This document shows, piece after piece, positions 57,658-64,000 of a DNA stretch of 64,000 nt. A program made the position numbers and the translations under genes. Position 1 is the first letter of the stretch. Each line of letters begins with the position of its first letter. Source of the DNA: Jatrophihabitans sp. (GTDB taxonomy: Bacteria > Actinomycetota > Actinomycetes > Mycobacteriales > Jatrophihabitantaceae); contig JAOPUX010000071.1 of NCBI GenBank assembly GCA_025963285.1, positions 1-64,000 on the forward strand, written 5' to 3'. A model generated the notes under the pieces. The model had not been told where the DNA came from. It saw nothing but the letters and a program-made list of their open reading frames with translations, and searched no databases.

Positions 57658-58805
57658 TGGGGGAGTCCCTCCTCATCGGGCTCGTCGGCGAAGAATCCGC
57701 GCAGGTCGTCCACCAGCAATTGGGGGGTCTCCAGCGCGGCGAAGTGGCCACCCCGGGGCATCGGTGTCCAGCGGCGGACGTCGTAGTGGTCCTCAGCGAT
57801 CGTGCGAGACGCCGGGTAGACGTCACCCGGGAATGCGGCGTACGCGGTCGGGACGGTGACGTAGCGGCGCGGCGCGGCGTCACGTCGATCCTCGAAGTAG
57901 AGACGAGCCGAGGAGCCCGCAGTCCCGGTCATCCAGTATGTGGTGATGTTGGCCAGCAGCTCGTCACGGCTGATCGTCGACTCGAGATCTCCGTTGCAGT
58001 CGGTCCAACTCCGGAACTTCTCCACGATCCATGCCGCCTGCCCGGCGGGCGAGTCGACCAGAGCATGGGCCAGCGTCTGCGGGGTCGTCGACTGCACTGC
58101 TGCGTAGCCGCTCTGCTCGGCCCGCACGGCATCCTGCGCAGCGATGACCAGCCTCTCCTCGGGGGTGGGCTCACGGTCTCTCGGCCGCAGGCTGCTGGGG
58201 AGCAGCGTGAGGTGCAGACCGGTGAGCCGCTCGGGTGCCGCGGTGGCCAGGTGCGTGCCGACGACGGAGCCGAAGTCGGTGCCGTGCACCCCGACCCGCG
58301 GATAGCCGAGGTGCTCGATCAGCTCGATCAGTGCCGTGGCGATGCGCCGTGTGCTCCAGCCGAAGTCGGTGGTTGGCCCACTCCATCCGAAGCCGGGCAG
58401 GCTGGGGGCGATCACGTGAAAGGCGTGCCCCACACGGCCACCGTGGCTGGTCGGGTCGACCAACGGTCCGATTATCCTCAGGAACTCGGCGCTCGTGCTC
58501 GGCCAGCCGTGCAGCAGCAGGAGCGGCCGGGCCATGGGATGGGCCGAGCGTACGTGCAGGAAGTGCAGCCGTTGACCTCCTGTCGTCGTCACGAACTGCG
58601 GCCAGGCGTTGAGGCCGGCCTCGGCCGCACGCCAGTCGAACGAGGCGAGCCAGTAGTCGCAGAGTTCGCGCAGGTAGGCGGTGTCGGTGCCGTAGTCCCA
58701 GCGGCTGCCAGGCAGCTGATCCGGCCAACGGGTGCGCGCGAGTCGCTCATGCAGATCGGTGAGCGCGGCGTCGGAGACCTCGACGCGGAAGCGCTCGATG
58801 TGCAC
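57654..58805 (-). CDS. Epoxide hydrolase (EHN-type alpha/beta hydrolase)
   Basis: The 383-residue protein starts at GTG 58805. It has the EHN N-terminal domain (FRVEVSDAALTDLHERLARTRWPDQL, read in parts), oxyanion HGWPSTSAEF, the nucleophile Asp in HGTDFGSVV, and the final His in GGHFAALETP. The lid Tyr is probably in the middle region. It opens an epoxide to a diol, which fits a cyclic or terpenoid pathway. It leads a two-gene unit with the CoA-transferase. Confidence 0.85.
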   Translation of the reverse strand: MHIERFRVEVSDAALTDLHERLARTRWPDQLPGSRWDYGTDTAYLRELCDYWLASFDWRAAEAGLNAWPQFVTTTGGQRLHFLHVRSAHPMARPLLLLHGWPSTSAEFLRIIGPLVDPTSHGGRVGHAFHVIAPSLPGFGWSGPTTDFGWSTRRIATALIELIEHLGYPRVGVHGTDFGSVVGTHLATAAPERLTGLHLTLLPSSLRPRDREPTPEERLVIAAQDAVRAEQSGYAAVQSTTPQTLAHALVDSPAGQAAWIVEKFRSWTDCNGDLESTISRDELLANITTYWMTGTAGSSARLYFEDRRDAAPRRYVTVPTAYAAFPGDVYPASRTIAEDHYDVRRWTPMPRGGHFAALETPQLLVDDLRGFFADEPDEEGLPQ

Positions 58806-58851
58806 GAATGCCTCCGCGGACAGTCGGTCCGGCGCGCTGAAGAGATTGGCT

Positions 58852-58877
58852 GGCTAGTTCTAGAAAAGCATTGCAAC
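58852..58877. promoter_or_regulatory. Candidate operator before the epoxide hydrolase unit
   Basis: GGCTAGTT (58852-58859) matches 53742-53749. CTAGAAAAGCATTG (58860-58873) nearly matches 24647-24661. GCATTGCAAC (58868-58877) is the exact inverse of 25623-25632. These three overlaps in one AT-rich divergent gap make it the best single candidate for a regulator site in the catabolic cluster. Confidence 0.45.
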
Positions 58878-58985
58878 ATAATAGTAGCGTTGCGACGGCT
58901 TAGCCCATAGGTGAATTGGCATAGCGCTCTTCGACGCCCCGTCGAAGGGCCTCCTCGGATCTTGAACACTATTAGGGAGAGCCGC

Positions 58986-59897
58986 GTGAGCGGAGCGGCG
59001 ATGTTCGGCGCGCACATCGGTCTGCAGGACGCCACACCGCAGCAGGTCGTCGAACTCGCCGTGGCTGCGGAGGAGTCGGGTTTCGGCTGGGTCTCAGTCT
59101 GGGATCACTTCTACTCCTCGGCACCGGCTGATGGCGGGTCGCTCGACGGCGTGAGCATGCACGCGCTCGTCGCTGCCGCGACCCGGCGGGTCCGCTGTGG
59201 CTCGCTTGTCTACTCCGCCTCGTACCGGCACCCCGCGGTGATCGCCAAGGCAGCCGCGACCATCGACCAGATCTCCGGCGGACGCGCCGAGGTGGGGGTG
59301 GGTGCCGGGTTCTCCGTCCGCGAGCACGGGGCCTACGGCATCACCCTGCTTCCGCCGGGCCAGCGGATGGATCTCCTTGACGAGGCGGTCCGCTGCGTGC
59401 GCTCGCTGCTGCACACTCCGCGCTCCAGTATCGAGGGAACGTACTTCACCTTGACCGACGCGCGCTGCGATCCACGGCCGATTCAGCCACACCTCCCGGT
59501 ATGGGTGGGCGGGATCGGCGAACGACGCACCCTGCGGATCGTGGCGGAGCTGGCAGACGGCTGGAATGCGCCGTTCCTCTCCCCGGAGCAGTTCGCGACC
59601 AAGCGCGCCGTGCTGCTGAGGCACTGCGCGGAGGTGGGCCGGGACCCCGGCGAGATACGGTGCGCCGCCAACGTCGGCATAGGTATCGGTGATGCGGCGC
59701 TGGCCCATCACTTCGCCACGATGGGCGACACCACGCATGCCACCGTGGACGCCGTGGTCACCGGGCGGGGGCAGCTGCTGGTCGATCAGATCGGCCGGTG
59801 GCTGGAGGCCGGGGCCGACCAGGTGAACTTCACTTGGCGCGCACCCTTCGACCGCGGCGCGATGGAGGCCATCGCCGAGGCGATCAGTGCCTGGTGA
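58986..59897 (+). CDS. LLM-class oxidoreductase (probably F420-dependent)
   Basis: GTG 58986 follows AGGGAGA at normal spacing, giving 303 residues; a longer frame from 58911 lacks support. The luciferase-like features are GFGWVSVWDHFYSS, RCGSLVYSASYRHPAVIAKA, QISGGRAEVGVGAGFS and PVWVGGIGERRTLRIVAELADG (read in parts). It resembles, in group, the LLM at 17.6 kb but is shorter. It may use F420H2 or FMNH2 in a reduction or oxygenation. It is divergent from the epoxide hydrolase. Confidence 0.85.
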   Translation: MSGAAMFGAHIGLQDATPQQVVELAVAAEESGFGWVSVWDHFYSSAPADGGSLDGVSMHALVAAATRRVRCGSLVYSASYRHPAVIAKAAATIDQISGGRAEVGVGAGFSVREHGAYGITLLPPGQRMDLLDEAVRCVRSLLHTPRSSIEGTYFTLTDARCDPRPIQPHLPVWVGGIGERRTLRIVAELADGWNAPFLSPEQFATKRAVLLRHCAEVGRDPGEIRCAANVGIGIGDAALAHHFATMGDTTHATVDAVVTGRGQLLVDQIGRWLEAGADQVNFTWRAPFDRGAMEAIAEAISAW

Positions 59898-60120
59898 AGC
59901 GCGCCTCGGCAGGTCTGCAATTATGGTAGCCAGCAAGCGTGCGGGGGGTCAGGATTAGGCCTGTGCGCAGGGGCTACAGCCTCGTAATCAAGGTCAAACT
60001 ATCGAGCAAGTATGTTAGACTCCATGAGATAGATGTCAGTAGTCGGCCGCCACTCGGAGACGCCGCGACCCTTGTCGCAGGGCCGGATCCGCCGGGGTCG
60101 TAGTTCGCCGAGAGGATCCC
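59898..60120. promoter_or_regulatory. Promoter gap before the second BVMO
   Basis: This 223-bp gap has no gene. ATTATGGT near 59920 matches the word before the ferredoxin reductase (25607-25614). An AT-rich block near 59995-60020 (AACTATCGAGCAAGTATGTTAG) is the likely promoter. GAGAGGA just before 60121 is the ribosome-binding sequence of the BVMO. Confidence 0.35.
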
Positions 60121-61608
60121 ATGACGAGGCCGTTCGAGGTAGCCATCATCGGTGCCGGGATGTCCGGGCTGTTCCTCGCCCACCACCTCAAAGAGGCCGG
60201 GATCACCTACCAGATCTTCGAGCGCCGTGATGGCGTCGGCGGCACGTGGCACGACAACACCTACCCCGGGCTGCACGTGGATGTCGCCACGCGCCGCTAT
60301 GAGTTCCCCTTCGCGCGGAGCAATAAGTGGTCCAAGCGCTACGCGCCGGGCAGCGAGATCCGTGGGTACTTCGAGTCCTTCGCCAAGACCGACGGACTGC
60401 TGCCCAACATCCGCTTCAGCGAGGAGGTCACCGAGGCGCGCTGGACCGACGGTCGCTGGGTGCTCTCGACCTCGAAGGGCAATCGGGTCGAGGCGGCTGT
60501 CGTCGTGGCAGCGACCGGCTTCCTGCGGGTGCCGCGCCGTCCAGCCATCCCCGGTGCCGAGTCGTTCGCCGGCCCGTCGTTCCACTCGTCTGAGTGGAAC
60601 CACGACGTGGACCTGCGAGGTAAGCGCATCGGCATCATCGGTACCGGCTCCAGCGGGATCCAGATCGTCAGCGAGCTCGGCCGTGCCAATCACGACGTCA
60701 CCCACTTCATCCGAACCCCTCAGTGGATGCAGGTCCGTGCGAACCCCCGCGTCAACCTCGCTGAGAAGGTGCTGCTGAAGGTCCCGGCTCTGCGCCGCTA
60801 CTGGGACTGGCGCACCGCGCGCAACCGGATCGAGACCGAGGGCCCCGAGACCTGGCGGCTGGAGCCTGGGCCGGAGCGTGATCGCATGACGCAGCGCTTC
60901 CACGACGAGCTGCGCAAGGCCGTCCAGGACCCGGGGCTGCTCGCGAAGCTGACGCCGACCGAGCCCCCCGGCTGCAAACGGATTCCGAAGACGCCCGACT
61001 ACTACACGGTCGTCCAGCGTCCGAACGTAACCCCGGTCTTCGGCGGCATCGACCGCATCGAGCCGAACGGGATTGTCAGCGCGGACGGCGTGTTGCACGA
61101 GCTGGATGTGATCGTCTACGCCACCGGGTTCGACACCCATGCCTACATGCGGCCGATGAAGGTCGTCGGCCCCGACGACGCGACGATCGACGAGCTCTGG
61201 CGCGACGGCGTCTACTCCTACCGCGGGGTTGGGGTGCCGTCGCTGCCGAACTTCTTCCTGCTCTGCGGGCCGTTCGCCCCGGTCAACTCGCTCTCGATCC
61301 CGACCACACTGGAGCACGAGGTCGGCTTCCTGCTGCGGGTCTTCGACGAGATCAAGAAGACCGGGGCGGGGCTCGCGCCGACGGTTGCGGCGACAGAGCA
61401 GTTCCGCGCCGAGATCGGCAAGGTGTTACCCAACACCACCTACTCACTCTGCGACAACTGGTACCGCGACCAGGCGGGCACCGCGATCATCTGGCCCTTC
61501 GTCGCCCAGCGGCACCTGGACCAGTACGCCGAGGTGAACCTCGGGGCGGAGTTCGAGTTGTTCCCGATATCCGGCGAGACCGCTCGGACCACCTCGACCG
61601 GTAGCTGA
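60121..61608 (+). CDS. Baeyer-Villiger-type flavin monooxygenase
   Basis: The 495-residue protein starts at ATG 60121 behind GAGAGGA. It has AIIGAGMSGLFLAHHL, RRDGVGGTWHDNTYPG, GIIGTGSSGIQIVSE and a fingerprint FAGPSFHSSEWN (FxGxxxHxxxW with Asn in place of Pro). The C-terminus is shorter than the enzyme at 52 kb. It is a class B flavin monooxygenase, likely a BVMO, acting on a different ketone of the pathway or with looser specificity. It leads a unit with the amidohydrolase and the CoA-transferase. Confidence 0.85.
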   Translation: MTRPFEVAIIGAGMSGLFLAHHLKEAGITYQIFERRDGVGGTWHDNTYPGLHVDVATRRYEFPFARSNKWSKRYAPGSEIRGYFESFAKTDGLLPNIRFSEEVTEARWTDGRWVLSTSKGNRVEAAVVVAATGFLRVPRRPAIPGAESFAGPSFHSSEWNHDVDLRGKRIGIIGTGSSGIQIVSELGRANHDVTHFIRTPQWMQVRANPRVNLAEKVLLKVPALRRYWDWRTARNRIETEGPETWRLEPGPERDRMTQRFHDELRKAVQDPGLLAKLTPTEPPGCKRIPKTPDYYTVVQRPNVTPVFGGIDRIEPNGIVSADGVLHELDVIVYATGFDTHAYMRPMKVVGPDDATIDELWRDGVYSYRGVGVPSLPNFFLLCGPFAPVNSLSIPTTLEHEVGFLLRVFDEIKKTGAGLAPTVAATEQFRAEIGKVLPNTTYSLCDNWYRDQAGTAIIWPFVAQRHLDQYAEVNLGAEFELFPISGETARTTSTGS

Positions 61609-61614
61609 GCGAGT

Positions 61615-62499
61615 ATGACGATCGTCGATGCCCAAGTACACGTCTGGGCTGAATCCACCCCCCAGCGGCCTTGGCCAGCGGACGCGATCGAGCCGCAGCG
61701 TGCGCTGCCGCTCGGCCCCGAGGAGCTGCTCGGGCACATGGACCGGGCCGGCGTCGATCGGGCGGTGCTCATCCCGCCGACGTGGGAGGGCTCGCGTAAC
61801 GATCTCGCGCTCGCCGCCGCACAGGCCCGTCCCCACAGGTTTGCAGTCATGGGCCGTCTCGACTGGGCGGTACCCGAGCAGGTTGCGCAGGTCGCCACCT
61901 GGCGGGACACGCCGGGCATGCTCGGCATCCGGATGTCGCTGAACAGGGGCGACGTGGCCGGCCGGCTCCGTGCGGGCTACGACACCGGCTTCTTCGAGCT
62001 GGCCGAGGCCCACGGGGTTCCGCTGACCGTCTACGCGCCAGGTCGCTACGCGCTGTACGAGCGCATCGCCACCGACTTCCCCCAGCTGCGGATCACGGTC
62101 GACCACGTCGCCGTCGAGTCGGCCGATCGTCCGCTGCGTGCCGCCATCGCAGGCCTCCGGACCCTGGCAGCGCTGCCGAACGTGGCCGTCAAGGCTTCGG
62201 CGCTGCCCTGCTTCGTCACCGAGGCCTTCCCGTACCCGTCGATCTCGGCGGCCGTCGGCGATCTCGTCGGCTGGTTCGGTCCGGAGCGCGTCTTCTTCGG
62301 CTCCGACCTCTCCCGGCTGCCCTGCTCCTACGAGCAGCTGGTCGAGGTCTTCGCCGATCGCACACCCGGCCTGTCTACGAGCGAGCGCCAGCTGGTGCTG
62401 GGTGATGCACTCATCGCCTGGCTCGGCTGGCCCGACCCGGCGTGTGACGTCGCCTCAACATCCTCAGCCACGACAAGCACATCTGGAGGAACGTCGTGA
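61615..62499 (+). CDS. Amidohydrolase 2 (PF04909) family hydrolase
   Basis: The 294-residue TIM-barrel protein starts at ATG 61615, six bases after the BVMO stop. It has IVDAQVHVW (family DxHxH replaced by AQVHVW), GIRMSLNRGD, ITVDHVAVE with a mid-barrel His, and VFFGSDLSRLP with the late Asp. Metal ligands are partly changed, as in lactonases and hydratase-like members. It could hydrolyse the lactone made by the BVMO before it. The next gene's GTG overlaps its stop. Confidence 0.85.
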   Translation: MTIVDAQVHVWAESTPQRPWPADAIEPQRALPLGPEELLGHMDRAGVDRAVLIPPTWEGSRNDLALAAAQARPHRFAVMGRLDWAVPEQVAQVATWRDTPGMLGIRMSLNRGDVAGRLRAGYDTGFFELAEAHGVPLTVYAPGRYALYERIATDFPQLRITVDHVAVESADRPLRAAIAGLRTLAALPNVAVKASALPCFVTEAFPYPSISAAVGDLVGWFGPERVFFGSDLSRLPCSYEQLVEVFADRTPGLSTSERQLVLGDALIAWLGWPDPACDVASTSSATTSTSGGTS

Positions 62500-64000
62500 C
62501 CGTCTCGGACGACACCGCCCGTACCGCCCGGTCCGCAGCCCCCGGGACCCTCGACGGGATCCGGGTCCTGGAGATCGGCGACCACCAGGGCGAGTACTGC
62601 GCCTTGGTGCTGGCCGGACTCGGCGCAGACGTGATCAAGATCGAGCCGCCGGGTGGTGCGGCGAGCCGGACGTTCCCGCCGTTCGCCGATGACGAACCCG
62701 GCACGGACCGCTCGCTGTACTTCTGGGCCTACAACCGTGGCAAGCGATCGATCGTGCTGGACCTCGATGACGAAGCCGATGTCGCTACGACCCGGCGCCT
62801 GATCGCCGAGGCCGACGTGATCATCGACTCCACTTCGCATGGGTACCTCGACGAGCGTGGCCTGGGGCAGGAGACCTCACGCGCAAGCAACCCTGGCCTG
62901 GTCTTTGGCCGGCTCTCGCCCTTCGGCGACGTCGGCCCGCGGCGGGACTGGAAGGCCTCCGACGTCGTCCACCTCGCGCTCGGCGGTGTCGTGATGAACT
63001 GCGGCTACGACCCCGATCCGTCCGGCCACTATGACCTGCCGCCGATTGCACCGCAGTCGGGTCACTCGTACGCCATCGCCGGCGAGCAGCTAGCTATGAC
63101 GGTGATTGCGGCTCTGGTCTACCGGCACCGCAGCGGCGCCGGCCAGTACTTGTCCTGCGCGATCCACGAGGCGGTCGCGAAGAACACCGAGGGCGACTTG
63201 ATGTCCTGGGTCGCGCTGCGCACTCCGTTCCATCGTCAGACTTGCCGTCACTCGGCGCCGACCGTGTCGCGCTACCGGACCATCGTCCCGACGAAGGACG
63301 CCCGCTGGTTCATGACCACCACCCGTGACTCGGCCCTGCTTGCACCCTTTCTCGAGAAGTACGGCATCGGCGGCAACGTCCGCGACACCGATGGCGAGGA
63401 GGACGCCGGGTCCCGGGTCCTGCCGGGGATGGAGAAGGGCGCCGGCAGCAACATGGACGCCATCGAGCACACGATCCGTCGCTACCTCTACGACGACGTG
63501 CCGTGGCACGAGGCGCAGGCCGCCGGGCTCATGTGGGTCCCGATGCGCAAGCCTCACGAGAACATCGACGACCCGCACTGGATCGCCCGCCGCACCTACA
63601 GCGAGGTCGAGCATCCCGAGCTCGGCCGCTCGGTGACGTATCCGACCAGCAAGTGGCTGGCCACTGGCTCCAACTGGGTACCCGGCCGCCGGGCCCCCCT
63701 CCTAGACGAGGACCGTGCCGACATCCTGAGTTCGGGCGCCACGACTCGGCCGCGCGGCCCCGAGCCAACCCGCCTCCTAGAGCGCATGTCGGTGCACAAC
63801 AAGCCGTCAGCCTTGAGCGGCGTCACCATCCTCGACTTCACGTGGATGCTCGCCTCTGCGGGCGCGACCCGCTTCCTCGCCTCGCTCGGCGCGGACGTGA
63901 TCAAGGTGGAGTGGCACAAGAACCTCGACCCGCGCCGCGGCGGTGCGCCCGTCGGCGGCCGGGCCGCGCGTGAGATGGCCACCGGGCCGGTCGAGTCCCG
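62496..64000 (+). CDS. Double-length CaiB/BaiF CoA-transferase (3' end outside window)
   Basis: GTG 62496 overlaps the amidohydrolase stop (GTGA) with GGAGGA five bases before. The 501 residues seen form one full class III unit (IRVLEIGDHQGEYCALVLAGLGADVIKIE, read in parts) and the start of a second (VTILDFTWMLASAGATRFLASLGADVIKVE). At the catalytic Asp site the first half has QYLSCAIHEAVA, with Ser. So this protein also looks like a fused pair in which one half may be non-catalytic. It would activate the acid from the lactonase step, a parallel to the 55-kb transferase. Confidence 0.85.
   Translation, partial: MTVSDDTARTARSAAPGTLDGIRVLEIGDHQGEYCALVLAGLGADVIKIEPPGGAASRTFPPFADDEPGTDRSLYFWAYNRGKRSIVLDLDDEADVATTRRLIAEADVIIDSTSHGYLDERGLGQETSRASNPGLVFGRLSPFGDVGPRRDWKASDVVHLALGGVVMNCGYDPDPSGHYDLPPIAPQSGHSYAIAGEQLAMTVIAALVYRHRSGAGQYLSCAIHEAVAKNTEGDLMSWVALRTPFHRQTCRHSAPTVSRYRTIVPTKDARWFMTTTRDSALLAPFLEKYGIGGNVRDTDGEEDAGSRVLPGMEKGAGSNMDAIEHTIRRYLYDDVPWHEAQAAGLMWVPMRKPHENIDDPHWIARRTYSEVEHPELGRSVTYPTSKWLATGSNWVPGRRAPLLDEDRADILSSGATTRPRGPEPTRLLERMSVHNKPSALSGVTILDFTWMLASAGATRFLASLGADVIKVEWHKNLDPRRGGAPVGGRAAREMATGPVES

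Noticed and set aside
24697..64000. Cholesterol-type steroid degradation cluster
   Set aside because: The FadE and hot-dog pairs resemble it, but no ring-cleaving or ketosteroid dehydrogenase genes are seen, and BVMO/epoxide hydrolase content points elsewhere.

Overview
The window is 64 kb of very GC-rich, densely coded DNA with frequent GTG starts and ATGA/GTGA gene overlaps. F420-type luciferase-like enzymes, mycofactocin-type dehydrogenases, SARP-type regulation and Ala/Pro-rich secreted proteins all point to an actinomycete (Actinomycetota). I cannot fix the family or genus. I saw no rRNA, tRNA, insertion sequence, phage gene or CRISPR array.

Layout. (1) 1-16.6 kb is a cell-surface region. 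A large secreted repeat protein (3' end outside the window) is divergent from a 1058-residue MalT-like ATPase with a C-terminal SARP module. A small ORF follows. Next comes a seven-gene minus-strand operon (15172 to 7040), almost all genes overlapping by 4 nt: small membrane protein, processive GT2 synthase with an N-terminal type II secretion E-like (MshEN) domain, multi-pass GT-C-like protein, Pro/Glu-rich coiled-coil protein, a lipoprotein, a PstS-like lipoprotein and a secreted protein. A GH5 glycoside hydrolase lies just upstream. I read this as an undescribed cell-envelope or exopolysaccharide export system. (2) 16.7-24.6 kb is mixed: an epimerase, an LLM oxidoreductase, a nucleoside phosphorylase, small membrane proteins, a [2Fe-2S] ferredoxin, and three poorly known genes including a large HTH protein beside a palindromic operator. 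(3) 24.7-64 kb is one large catabolic cluster: SMP-30 lactonase, ferredoxin reductase, two P450s, a CxxHxxC ferredoxin, ALDH, enoyl-CoA hydratase, acyl-CoA ligase, GMC oxidoreductase, N-acyl-D-amino-acid deacylase-like amidohydrolase, four mycofactocin-type SDRs, a fused LivH-LivM-LivG transporter plus LivF, two MaoC-like proteins, an aldo/keto reductase, an acyl-CoA dehydrogenase pair, a cyclase, an SDR, two Baeyer-Villiger monooxygenases, an esterase, an epoxide hydrolase, a second LLM enzyme, an amidohydrolase and two double-length CaiB-type CoA-transferases.

How it could work. The catabolic genes fit uptake and oxidation of a cyclic, terpenoid-like or alicyclic compound. P450s hydroxylate it, mycofactocin or GMC enzymes oxidise the alcohols, BVMOs insert oxygen, esterase/lactonase/epoxide hydrolase/cyclase open rings, and the acids are activated to CoA esters by ligase or CoA transfer for beta-oxidation. 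The substrate is inference. No obvious dedicated transcription factor is in this half, but several of its promoters share short words such as GCATTGCAAC, suggesting a regulator encoded elsewhere. Mycofactocin biosynthesis genes and a Liv substrate-binding protein are also absent from the window.
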